The notes under the pieces were generated by a model. The model had not been told where the DNA came from, searched no databases, and saw nothing but the letters and a program-made list of their open reading frames with translations. From assembly GCA_030441535.1 (NCBI GenBank), contig JAUJFZ010000004.1, positions 248,001 through 312,000 on the forward strand: 64,000 bases of DNA. The letters are read 5' to 3'. The stretch is from Betaproteobacteria bacterium LSUCC0117. Its GTDB lineage: Bacteria; Pseudomonadota; Gammaproteobacteria; Burkholderiales; Burkholderiaceae_C. Positions 52,541-60,354 of this stretch are shown piece by piece. Both the position numbers and the translations under genes were made by a program. Position 1 is the first letter of the stretch. Each line of letters starts with the position of its first letter.

Positions 52541-53689
52541 CATCACGGCGAACAGGTCTGATTTACCCTCAAAGCCAATACCGGGCAGTGCGGGTAAGAA
52601 TACATGCCCATCTTCCACACGGGTTCCGTCGGGAAAGCCACCAAAGGGCTGGAACAAGTCAGGGTATGACTCGTTACCGCCCAACCCCAAACCAGCGGCA
52701 ATATTGAGTGACATTTGATGCCCGCCATGGGGGACGCAGCGGTTTGCAGACCAGCCATGTGTTTTCAGCATGTCCAGTGTGCGCAGATACTCCACCAGTC
52801 CGTAGCTCAACGCGCAATCAAATTGCAACCAATCGCGGTCGGGACGCATGCCGCCGTGGCGGATGAGGTTGCGTGCATCCTGCATGGAGAATAGGTTTTC
52901 GCCTGTGGCCATGGGATTTTTATAATAGTTACGCAGCGTCGCTTGTAACTCATAGTCTAGCGGGTCGCCGGCTTCCTCGTACCAGAATAAATCGTATTGA
53001 GACAACGCCTTTGCATAGGCGATGGCCGCATCGAGATCGAATCGCCCGTTGGCGTCGACGGCGAGTTGCTGCCCATCCTTCAAGACGCTGAGAACGGATT
53101 CGATACGTCGTAAATCCTCACTTAGAGATGCACCGCCAATCTTCATCTTAACGACGTTGTAACCTCGATCGAGGTAACTGCGCATCTCATCTTTCAGTTG
53201 GCTGTCATCCTTGCCGGGGTAGTAGTAGCCCCCCGCGGCATAAACGAAGATTTTTTGATTGACTTGCCCGTTGCCATACTGCTCGGCTAGGAGCTGAAAA
53301 AGAGGTTTCTCAGCGATTTTCGCCACCGCGTCCCATACTGCCATGTCGATGGTGCCGATTGCTACAGAGCGTTCACCATGCCCGCCGGGTTTTTCGTTGG
53401 TGTAAAGGCATTTCCAAATTCGGTGCGGGTCGAGGTTGTCGCCCGCGTCATTCAACAAGCTCTCAGGAGCGGCCTGTAGCACACGCGGTATGAAACGCTC
53501 CCGCATGAGCATACCCTGCCCGTAGCGTCCATTCGAATTGAATCCGTAACCCACCACAGGTTTACCGTCGCGGATCACGTCGGTTATGACTGCGACCAGA
53601 CTCAGCGTCATTTTGCTGAAGTCGATATAGGCGTTACGAATAGGCGAGCTGATTGGTAGGGTCTGCTCCCGTATGTCAATAATTTTCAT
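52511..53689 (-). CDS. tarD: D(-)-tartrate dehydratase-like enolase-superfamily enzyme
   Basis: 392-residue mandelate racemase/muconate lactonizing enzyme family protein. Catalytic Lys181/Lys183 are in VVKMKIGG, metal ligands Asp212 (VDANGRF), Glu238/239 (WYEEAGD) and Glu264 (GENLF), and the general base His321 is in VPHGGHQ. This set and its spacing match Bradyrhizobium D-tartrate dehydratase one residue shifted, as does the GLGLGGNESYPDLFQPFGG tail. Dehydration of D-tartrate to oxaloacetate is the likely reaction; a related acid sugar is possible. The start at ATG 53689 is preceded by another ATG at 53692. Possibly one transcript with the VanA-like gene upstream (20-base gap). Confidence 0.8.
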   Translation of the reverse strand: MKIIDIREQTLPISSPIRNAYIDFSKMTLSLVAVITDVIRDGKPVVGYGFNSNGRYGQGMLMRERFIPRVLQAAPESLLNDAGDNLDPHRIWKCLYTNEKPGGHGERSVAIGTIDMAVWDAVAKIAEKPLFQLLAEQYGNGQVNQKIFVYAAGGYYYPGKDDSQLKDEMRSYLDRGYNVVKMKIGGASLSEDLRRIESVLSVLKDGQQLAVDANGRFDLDAAIAYAKALSQYDLFWYEEAGDPLDYELQATLRNYYKNPMATGENLFSMQDARNLIRHGGMRPDRDWLQFDCALSYGLVEYLRTLDMLKTHGWSANRCVPHGGHQMSLNIAAGLGLGGNESYPDLFQPFGGFPDGTRVEDGHVFLPALPGIGFEGKSDLFAVMSALSGDKAH

Positions 53690-53712
53690 CAAATGCTGCC
53701 GGCGGCAGTGGG

Positions 53713-54744
53713 TTAGTTGGCGGGTTCGAGTGCCAAGTAGCGGTCAATAACGCGGCGCGATTGTACGCCGCCAGCATCGATGTTGAGACTCAAAAGTTTG
53801 CGTTGCGGCATGCGCAGCAGGTTGCGTTGCTGGCTCTCAAGCATTTGCAGGTCTTCGCTAAAAATCTTGCCTTGGCCCTCGCGGATGGCGTCTGTCAAGG
53901 CGGCATCGCCCACGTTGAACCTACGCGCCATACCCCAGAAATACCACATGCTGGTTTCCGTCTCCGGCGTGAGGAAGTCCACCACCACGCTATAGGCTTT
54001 TTTATCGTCCGGCGCGTCGTAGCCCCCGTTACCCGCCAGCGCCACACCCACTTCGATCATGATGTGGCTCGGGGGCGTGAAGTGACAAATTTGCCAACGA
54101 TCGACCAACTGGTCATCGGGTAGGTTGTTGCCCCGTAATGCCATTTTCCAGAAAGGCGGCGCCTCGATGCCATTCATGAAACGGCTGGTGGTGACGTGGT
54201 CACCGTCAATCTTGGTGACACACGGGGTCTCGTCGATTTCAGGTTGTCCAATACTGGTCGCGTGGACGTAGGTCTCGTGGGTGAGGTCCATCAGGTTGTC
54301 CACCATGAGTCGGTAGTCGCAGGCGACGTGGTACATGCCACCGCCATAGGCCCAGGCGGGGTTGTCAGCCCACTCCAACTGGGGCATTTGTGTGAGGTCG
54401 GCTGCTTGTGCGTCACCGGGCCACACCCAGATGAAGCCGTGTCGCTCGGTCACAGCGTATTTCTTGATCGGTGGAAATCCGCCCACCCGCTGACCGGGCA
54501 TGGCGATGGTTTTACCCTCACAGCCCATTTCTAAGCCGTGGTACCCACAGACCAGACGACCGTCGACCACCCGTCCGAGTGACAGCGGTGCGCCGCGATG
54601 GGGGCAAAAATCCTCTAGGGCCTGTATGACGTCTTGCGCATCGCGAAAGAAGACGATGGGCTCGTTACAAATACGACGCCCGAAGGGCTTGTCTGAAACC
54701 TCGCTGGCCGAGCAAGCGACGTACCACGTATTTTTGATAAACAT
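53713..54744 (-). CDS. vanA: Rieske non-haem iron oxygenase, vanillate O-demethylase oxygenase (VanA)-like
   Basis: 343-residue oxygenase. It begins MFIKNTWYVACS, the classic VanA start. The Rieske cluster is formed by CPHRGA and CGYH (about residues 46-68). The mononuclear iron site is in DNLMDLTHETYVH (about 144-156), with His in that run and a distal Asp near the end. VanA with reductase VanB converts vanillate to protocatechuate and formaldehyde. LigW-like activity at 4.7 kb would supply vanillate. No vanB gene is adjacent; the reductase at 50059-51018 is a candidate. Start is ATG 54744. An ATG further upstream (54816) would add a non-conserved extension. Confidence 0.85.
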   Translation of the reverse strand: MFIKNTWYVACSASEVSDKPFGRRICNEPIVFFRDAQDVIQALEDFCPHRGAPLSLGRVVDGRLVCGYHGLEMGCEGKTIAMPGQRVGGFPPIKKYAVTERHGFIWVWPGDAQAADLTQMPQLEWADNPAWAYGGGMYHVACDYRLMVDNLMDLTHETYVHATSIGQPEIDETPCVTKIDGDHVTTSRFMNGIEAPPFWKMALRGNNLPDDQLVDRWQICHFTPPSHIMIEVGVALAGNGGYDAPDDKKAYSVVVDFLTPETETSMWYFWGMARRFNVGDAALTDAIREGQGKIFSEDLQMLESQQRNLLRMPQRKLLSLNIDAGGVQSRRVIDRYLALEPAN

Positions 54745-54883
54745 AAGCAACTCCGTGAACGCAACAAAATACAATATTACCGGGCTTCTTGGGTGGTGAG
54801 GTCCGGTTTGATTCACCTAGCGGACAGGTTTAAGCGCCGCAAAGCTCGCTTCAATGGGCAACCAACGCGTCTGAGCCGCTGAT

Positions 54884-55396
54884 TTAGGCGTTCGAAGCGG
54901 CCCACGACAGGGCACCGATGGCCAGCAAGCTGAGTGCCGCTCGCAACTGAATCCATTCGCTAGGCAGACCGAGTGCCTTGGCAAATCGCTTATCAGCAAT
55001 CCAAGCCAGCGCAAGCACCATCACCAAAAACCACAACCTGGCGGGTAGGGGTGCGAAAAAGCATGCCGCCGCCATCAGTGGTGGGATCACGCTCCAGACC
55101 AGCAAATTACGCGTGAGATGAGGGGCTTTCAGCCGGGTTAACAATGCCATGGCCCAGGCGATACCGCCGATGAAACCGACGATAGTGGCGGCGTAAATGG
55201 CCAGTAGTGACTGTGCCAAACCTTGGGTAGCCGGATCACCCCAAGCGGTCGCAGCAGCTAACGCGTAGAAGGGTATCAGGCCCCCGTAACCCAGCGCGTG
55301 AAGAATTGTTTTCTGCTGAGTGAGGTGCACTCGCATGGTGATGGCCGCTTCAGACTCGGCGGGTGATTGCGGTTGAGTTTCTATTGTTTGGGGCAT
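54884..55396 (-). CDS. DUF3429 family membrane protein
   Basis: 170-residue protein with about four hydrophobic segments (about residues 35-55, 65-90, 100-125 and 145-168). The LHALGYGGLIPFYALAAATA stretch at about 31-50 and the GFIGGIAWAMALL segment (about 74-86) are typical of DUF3429. Function unknown. A charged, Gln-rich N-terminal tail precedes the first helix. Upstream lies a 150-base gap to the divergent histidine kinase gene. Confidence 0.82.
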   Translation of the reverse strand: MPQTIETQPQSPAESEAAITMRVHLTQQKTILHALGYGGLIPFYALAAATAWGDPATQGLAQSLLAIYAATIVGFIGGIAWAMALLTRLKAPHLTRNLLVWSVIPPLMAAACFFAPLPARLWFLVMVLALAWIADKRFAKALGLPSEWIQLRAALSLLAIGALSWAASNA

Positions 55397-55546
55397 CTCA
55401 ATTTCCTATTGCCCTTTATTTTCGCGGAAAACACTTCTGTTCGCAGAAAAGTGGTTGGTTTTCAAAACTGCATCTTATTTCGGCTAGTATCCGGTGAAGG
55501 CGCGAAACTGGCCGTGCGCCGAGACCTTCAATAGGGGACCCATAGA

Positions 55547-56305
55547 TTGCTGTTCATACTGCTTGTTTTGCTCGGGTGCGTCCTGTTGGGTGTCCTGTTG
55601 TTTGGCGTGAGGCGCGGACAAGCGAAACGCGCGCAGCGCCAAGCGCAACGGGCACTGCAGGTGCAAACGGCACAAGCGACGGAGCTGTTAGCAAATGAAA
55701 TTGCGGCGACCATTCACGATGGGCCCTCGCAGGCGCTTGCGGTGTCCATCATCCGGCTTGAGACCCTGCTTGAGGACTGGCCGGAGGGCCAACCAGCGCC
55801 CGCATCGCTTCGCGAGTCTCTGACGCGCGTTGTAGAGGTTTTAAAGGACACAGCCGACGAGTTGCACCACGTGGCGAGGAACAACACGCTACCCGAGATG
55901 ACCGGTCTGCCTCTGAATCGGGTATTGGCGCGCGTGGTGTCTGACTTCCAAGCCCAAACCGGGACGGTAGTCGCGACTCATTGGGGTGATGAGTCGAATG
56001 CGCTCGTCGCATCGGATACGGTCAATGGTGTGGTGTTCCGATGTGTCCGGGAGGCACTGTTCAATTCTTTGAAGCATGCCGATGGACATGGCCTCGCTGT
56101 TTGCCTGCGCGCCGATGACCGCAGGGTCGTGATTCAAATAACTGACGAAGGGCCTGGTTTTAACCCCACCGCTGGCGCTGCCAGTGAGCGCTTGGGCTTG
56201 AGACTTTTACAAGAGCGCGTCAAGAGTATCGACGGCCAACTGCGTTTGTATACCAATGTTCCACGCGGAGCCGGTATCGAAATCTCGTTCGATGTTAGGG
56301 TTTAG
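55547..56305 (+). CDS. orphan sensor histidine kinase, NarL/DegS type (HisKA_3-HATPase)
   Basis: 252-residue membrane-anchored kinase. One N-terminal helix (about residues 1-22) is followed by a charged coiled-coil-like stretch (about 23-50). The HisKA_3 dimerisation domain has the phospho-acceptor His57 in ATIHDGPSQ. The HATPase domain shows the N-box CVREALFNSLKHA (about 164-176) and the G1 box ITDEGPGFNP (about 195-204). It has no periplasmic sensor domain. The TTG at 55547 is the most probable start. No response regulator gene lies next to it, so its partner is elsewhere. Its stop overlaps the convergent dehydratase gene by four bases. Confidence 0.85.
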   Translation: MLFILLVLLGCVLLGVLLFGVRRGQAKRAQRQAQRALQVQTAQATELLANEIAATIHDGPSQALAVSIIRLETLLEDWPEGQPAPASLRESLTRVVEVLKDTADELHHVARNNTLPEMTGLPLNRVLARVVSDFQAQTGTVVATHWGDESNALVASDTVNGVVFRCVREALFNSLKHADGHGLAVCLRADDRRVVIQITDEGPGFNPTAGAASERLGLRLLQERVKSIDGQLRLYTNVPRGAGIEISFDVRV

Positions 56306-57225
56306 CGCAGACGCATGCCGTGAATATCGGGTGCGTTCAATTGCATGACATCGTCGGCCAACCACAAGGCTGATTTGCGCGCTCGCGCGGTGACCGTCTG
56401 CAGAGGCATTTGCTGATAGTCGTCATTGAAGACTTCAAAACTGTAGTCACCGTTGTAGCCCAGCGCCTCCAGTTTCAATACCAAGGCTTTCAGATCGGCG
56501 CTGTGCACGCCCTCGCCGGGAAAAACGCGGAAAGTGCGAGCCGTCGTGCGACGCTCTTCAAATGTGGGGGTCTCCTGCCACATGAAGTCTGCTAACTGGA
56601 CTAAAAAAATTTGGTGAGGCGCGATGAAATTCAGCTCTTCAAGCGGTGTCTTGCTCGCGAAGATGTGGAAGGAGTCCAGACCAATGCCGAGATTGGGGCA
56701 GTCGCCGCGGGAAATCACGTCCCATGCATCTGAAAACTCGTTGATGTGTCGGCCCCATGACAAGGCCTCGTAAGCGATCTTGATGCCATAGGGGATCGCC
56801 AACATGGCGAGCTTACGCAGGTCACGGGCGATGTGGTCTCTGTCCTCGCTGGCGTGGGTTGAGGTGGAGGAGCAGGCTAACAACACGTCACAACCCAAGG
56901 CCGCGCACATTTCTAGCATTGACTTGGCAATGTCCACTTTGTAGGCGTGTAAATCGCCAGAGAGTCCCTCGAAGTCGCGCAGCACTTGAAAACCCGTGCC
57001 CCGAAGTCCACTGGCTTTGAACTCGGCCACTGCAGCCTCAAAACCACTGGGGTGACCCACCAGGTCGTTGGCCTTGAGCATCACCTGTGAGAAGCCTGCC
57101 TCGGAGATGGCGTCGAGCTTGGCTGACAACGGGCCTGCCAGCGTGATCGTGTCCATGCCGAAACTACGAATACTCTGCCGTACGCGGCTTGAGACCCCAC
57201 TGGACGCAGACGGTGAGCGAATCAT
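56302..57225 (-). CDS. quiC: 3-dehydroshikimate dehydratase (sugar phosphate isomerase-like, QsuB/QuiC N-domain type)
   Basis: 307-residue TIM barrel of the xylose isomerase-like family. The four metal ligands of bacterial dehydroshikimate dehydratases are visible: Glu153 (AYEALSW), Asp184 (GLDSFHI), Gln210 (LVQLADF) and Glu264 (SFEVFND). It converts 3-dehydroshikimate to protocatechuate. In QsuB/QuiC1 this domain is fused to an HPPD-like C-terminal domain. Here the two are separate genes with a four-base ATGA overlap, the HPPD-like one first. Last gene of the dehydroquinase/dehydrogenase operon. Confidence 0.85.
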   Translation of the reverse strand: MIRSPSASSGVSSRVRQSIRSFGMDTITLAGPLSAKLDAISEAGFSQVMLKANDLVGHPSGFEAAVAEFKASGLRGTGFQVLRDFEGLSGDLHAYKVDIAKSMLEMCAALGCDVLLACSSTSTHASEDRDHIARDLRKLAMLAIPYGIKIAYEALSWGRHINEFSDAWDVISRGDCPNLGIGLDSFHIFASKTPLEELNFIAPHQIFLVQLADFMWQETPTFEERRTTARTFRVFPGEGVHSADLKALVLKLEALGYNGDYSFEVFNDDYQQMPLQTVTARARKSALWLADDVMQLNAPDIHGMRLR

Positions 57226-58166
57226 TGCCCACCCCCGCGCACGCTCTGAACAAGCTCAAACACTACCGCCTGCTCATACGTTTTGGTGATTGCCCCGCGC
57301 ACTTCGGTGTGGGTCGCTGGTGTCTCAATAAACTCGATGTGCTGCCCGCGCAGTTCACGTACTGCCGCCATCACATCAGGCACGCCGAGACCAATGCGTT
57401 GCAGGTATTCGCGACTGTCCATCACATTGGGTGGCGGCTCCACGAGTTGCATCATGAATCGTGCTTCGGGATTGACTGCTGGGAATTGAATGAGTGTGCC
57501 CTGCGGCATGATGCCGAAGCGCTGTTCAGTCGGAATAGGCTGCGCCCCCATCAGTGTTTGATAGAACGTGATCCAGTCATTGCTGCGATCTACACCAATG
57601 TATTGCACGATGCCAAAAAAGTGCATCCCCGTCGTTGCGGGCGGGTGTTGATTCACCCCCGGCGTCGGGATGAAGTCGACGTCATAGATCGAGAATTCTT
57701 TGTATCGATCAACAAAGTAAATGCGGCTCCCGCCAGCGCCATGGATGGCGGGAATATTCAACTCCATCACCTCGGGGTGTGTGCTGACTGCCCAGGCCCC
57801 TTTATCGACAACGTAATCAAACGCGGCGCGGGCATCTCTCACGCGGAAGGCAACGGCGCCAATGCGCGTTTGTACTTGTTCATCGAGTTCAAGACCTTCG
57901 CTGAGAGGGCCGCGAGGCTGGCCCGCAGCGTGCGCATTGACCACAATGTTGATATCCCCTTGACGGTACAGTTGCACCTCGCGGGAGCGGTGGCGGGCGA
58001 TGGGATGGAAGCCCATCATTTCCAAAACTTGACCCAAAGCTTGGGGTTTGGGCGTGATGTATTCGATGAACTCAATGCCGTTCAGCCCAATGGGGTTGGC
58101 CGTGTCGCTGAACACGGGTGTCAGCGGTTCGCGGGCATCGTCACCTTTGGTTAGAAAATCACTCAT
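57222..58166 (-). CDS. HPPD-like VOC protein, partner half of split QsuB
   Basis: 314 residues from ATG 58166; an upstream start at 58286 would overlap aroE. Two vicinal-oxygen-chelate modules like 4-hydroxyphenylpyruvate dioxygenase. Visible: LNGIEFIEYITPKPQALGQV near the N-terminus, GMHFFGIVQYIG with the first ligand His, and VVFELVQ with the C-terminal ligand Glu. Where HPPD has its second His (QHIAL type) this protein reads QRIGLGV. True HPPD chemistry is therefore doubtful. The protein corresponds to the C-terminal domain of QsuB/QuiC1. It lies between aroE and the dehydratase gene in the quinate operon. Confidence 0.85.
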   Translation of the reverse strand: MSDFLTKGDDAREPLTPVFSDTANPIGLNGIEFIEYITPKPQALGQVLEMMGFHPIARHRSREVQLYRQGDINIVVNAHAAGQPRGPLSEGLELDEQVQTRIGAVAFRVRDARAAFDYVVDKGAWAVSTHPEVMELNIPAIHGAGGSRIYFVDRYKEFSIYDVDFIPTPGVNQHPPATTGMHFFGIVQYIGVDRSNDWITFYQTLMGAQPIPTEQRFGIMPQGTLIQFPAVNPEARFMMQLVEPPPNVMDSREYLQRIGLGVPDVMAAVRELRGQHIEFIETPATHTEVRGAITKTYEQAVVFELVQSVRGGGQ

Positions 58167-58182
58167 GACCTCACTCCTGCGT

Positions 58183-59037
58183 TCAGTTGTACTTGATTTG
58201 CGCCAGCGCGCGCAAGTTAGCGGCGGAGGTTGTTGGGAAACCAAAGAATTCCAGATAGGCTGGAATCTGCTCAAACAGCATGTCAACCCCGAGTTGTACG
58301 GGGCAGCCTTTGGCGCGCGCCGCGGCCAACAAAGGCGTTTCAGCTTGGCTCATCACCACTTCACCCACGAAGGTGTGTGGCGCCAGTTTGTCGGTATCAA
58401 AGGGCAACGGATCGCCGGTTTTCATGCCGAGGGGGGTGGCATTGACGACCAGGTCGTAGCCGGAAGGATCTGGTGACGTGCTGGCCGCGCGCAGAAGGGG
58501 ATAGTGGGTCCGCAAGCGCTGGGCTAGCGCCGTCGCCGCAGCGGTGTTGACGTCGAAAACGCCAACTTCGGCAACACCTGCATCGGCCAGCGAGGCCGCA
58601 ATCGCCGACCCAACCCCACCGCTGCCGACGACCAGCGCGCGTTTACCCATCGGGTCGAATTGCTTACCTTTAAGGCCCAACACAAAGCCTGCGCCATCGA
58701 ACATGTCAGCGATCAGTTCGCCGTTGGTGCCGCGCTTTAACGCGTTGCATGCGCCCGCTACGCTCGCAACAGGCGAGGTCGTGTCTGCTAATGCCAGTGC
58801 CGTCACTTTATGCGGCATGGTGATCAAGGCACCTTTGAAATTAGGCAAAGGTAGCAGTGCCTTGATCAGTGATTCAAATTGTGGTGCCTCACACGCCATA
58901 GGGACCACCACTGCATTGATTCCCGCGTCCGCAAAATAGGGGTTGTAAATCAAGGGTGCCTTGAAGCTGTGGGTGGGAAACCCAATGTGCGCAATGAAGA
59001 CGGTATGGCCGTCTATGAGCGGGGTCAGGGGTTTCAC
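58183..59037 (-). CDS. aroE: shikimate/quinate dehydrogenase-like protein (AroE family, catabolic type)
   Basis: 284-residue shikimate dehydrogenase-fold enzyme. Catalytic Lys77 (TMPHK), Asp114 (MFDGAG) and Asn98 (GACNAL) are present, and a Rossmann loop VVGSGGVGSAIAASLA (about 135-150) follows. The usual shikimate-carboxylate motif HSxS is replaced by THSFKAP (about residues 22-28), so only one of the two serines remains. In this operon it should oxidise quinate or shikimate to the 3-dehydro acid. It is unlikely to be the biosynthetic AroE. The start overlaps the dehydroquinase stop by four bases. Confidence 0.88.
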   Translation of the reverse strand: MKPLTPLIDGHTVFIAHIGFPTHSFKAPLIYNPYFADAGINAVVVPMACEAPQFESLIKALLPLPNFKGALITMPHKVTALALADTTSPVASVAGACNALKRGTNGELIADMFDGAGFVLGLKGKQFDPMGKRALVVGSGGVGSAIAASLADAGVAEVGVFDVNTAAATALAQRLRTHYPLLRAASTSPDPSGYDLVVNATPLGMKTGDPLPFDTDKLAPHTFVGEVVMSQAETPLLAAARAKGCPVQLGVDMLFEQIPAYLEFFGFPTTSAANLRALAQIKYN

Positions 59038-59480
59038 TGCGCTTCTTTCTGCACCAACGACACCGCTGTTCGCAATGCAGCCATGTAGCTTTCAGTGCCA
59101 AAGCCGCAGATTTGTCCGCGCACCACTTCAGCGAAAACGGATGTGTGACGGAAGGTCTCGCGTGCATGCACGTTGGACATGTGGACCTCCAAGATGGGGC
59201 ACTTCAAAATGGCCAACGCATCCCGGATTCCGTAGCTGTAATGGGTCCATGCACCCGCGTTAATGAGGACAGCATCGACGCCCTCGAAGTACGCTTGGTG
59301 GATGCGCTCCGCCATGGCGCCCTCAAAGTTCGTCTGGAAGCACTCAACTTCAGCGCCCAGTGTTTGCCCAATGGCTTTTAATTCCGCGTCGATTTCCGCC
59401 AGTGTGGCAGTACCGTACGTTTTGGCATCTCGTTTGCCGAACATGTTCAGGTTGATACCGTGCAGGGTGAGGATTTTCAT
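59034..59480 (-). CDS. aroQ: type II 3-dehydroquinate dehydratase
   Basis: 148-residue dodecameric-type dehydroquinase. N-terminal LHGINLNMFGKR is the variant of GPNLNLLG. Catalytic Tyr22 (TYG), Asn74 in INAGAWTH (usually INPGAYTH), His80, His100 (EVHMSNVHARE) and Arg111 (ETFRHTS) are all visible. It converts 3-dehydroquinate to 3-dehydroshikimate reversibly. In this locus it links quinate dehydrogenase to the dehydratase that makes protocatechuate. It overlaps the dehydrogenase gene by four bases and lies 27 bases downstream of the TetR gene. Confidence 0.93.
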   Translation of the reverse strand: MKILTLHGINLNMFGKRDAKTYGTATLAEIDAELKAIGQTLGAEVECFQTNFEGAMAERIHQAYFEGVDAVLINAGAWTHYSYGIRDALAILKCPILEVHMSNVHARETFRHTSVFAEVVRGQICGFGTESYMAALRTAVSLVQKEAQ

Positions 59481-59507
59481 ATCGTTTCCTTAGTGGGGTG
59501 GGTCGTT

Positions 59508-60182
59508 TCAAGCTTTCACGTAGCGCAGAATCATCTCTACGATGTTTTCTCGGCGCATCGCGACGTACGCGGGGGAGTGGTTGTCTTGTTGAAAAATGAG
59601 TCCGAACGTGTGGCGGTTTGATACGTTGAAAAAAGCAAGTGCCGAGATAGAGGCGTGAATATCTGCCGGGTCTAATCCGGCTCTGAAAACGCCCGACGCA
59701 ACGCCGCGCTCGTAGATATCAGTGAGAATTTGAATCGCAGGTCGATTGAGGTCCTGAACCTGCGGGCTTTGTTTAAGGTACTTGGCGCGGTTCATGTTCT
59801 CATTCATGACCATGCGGATGTAATCCTCATTATTCAGGTGATGGTCAAAGGTCACTGCAACGAGACACCGCAGCGCAGCCTCAGGCGCCATGTGCGCGAG
59901 GTTGAGTTGGTTTTCTGTATCGCGAACCTTTTTATATTTCGCTTCCAGCGTGGCCAGGTACAAACCTTCTTTGCTACCGAAGTAGTAATAGATCATTCGC
60001 TTACTGGTTTTGGTGGTGGCGGCGATCTCATCGACACGCGCACCCGCAAGGCCTTTTTCACTGAACTCCTTGGCGGCGACATCCAAGATGTCCTGTTGCG
60101 TACGGGCGGCCTCATCCACACGCCGATCGTTGCGTTTCGTGCGCGTTTTGGTGTGTGAAAGTGGTTGTACCAATTGGTTCAT
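59508..60182 (-). CDS. TetR family regulator of the quinate/shikimate locus
   Basis: About 224 residues from ATG 60182; a start at 60281 lies inside the palindrome and is improbable. The N-terminal HTH is clear: ILDVAAKEFSEKGLAGARVD then KTSKRMIYYYFGSKEGLY. The C-terminal ligand domain follows. It is the first gene of the minus-strand catabolic operon and is divergent from the TRAP operon. A 20-bp palindrome at 60263-60282 between them is the probable operator for both. The likely inducer is quinate, shikimate or a dehydro product (inference). Confidence 0.9.
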   Translation of the reverse strand: MNQLVQPLSHTKTRTKRNDRRVDEAARTQQDILDVAAKEFSEKGLAGARVDEIAATTKTSKRMIYYYFGSKEGLYLATLEAKYKKVRDTENQLNLAHMAPEAALRCLVAVTFDHHLNNEDYIRMVMNENMNRAKYLKQSPQVQDLNRPAIQILTDIYERGVASGVFRAGLDPADIHASISALAFFNVSNRHTFGLIFQQDNHSPAYVAMRRENIVEMILRYVKA

Positions 60183-60262
60183 TTGCTGCAACTTGGTTCG
60201 CAAAAATAAGGGTTTACCCCTATATATTGCCCTTGTTTTCAGATGATAACGCAAAATTAAAT

Positions 60263-60282
60263 TATGTACTATCTGGTACATA
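60263..60282. promoter_or_regulatory. TetR operator palindrome
   Basis: Perfect 7-base arms TATGTAC and GTACATA around a 6-base centre, extended by near-matching A/T bases outside. It lies 81-100 bases from the regulator start and 73-92 bases before dctP, in the AT-rich divergent promoter region. Size and symmetry are typical of TetR-family operators. Confidence 0.75.
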
Positions 60283-60354
60283 AATTAATTTCCTGCTAGG
60301 ATTTGCCCGTTTAAAGGCGTGGTGCCGATAAGCTTTTTTCTAGGAGACCTGTTC

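Noticed and set aside
57189..58154. Long open frame on the plus strand opposite the HPPD-like gene (about 320 codons)
   Set aside because: It is antisense to a well-supported VOC protein gene, shows no family motif, and is explained by codon bias of the opposite strand.
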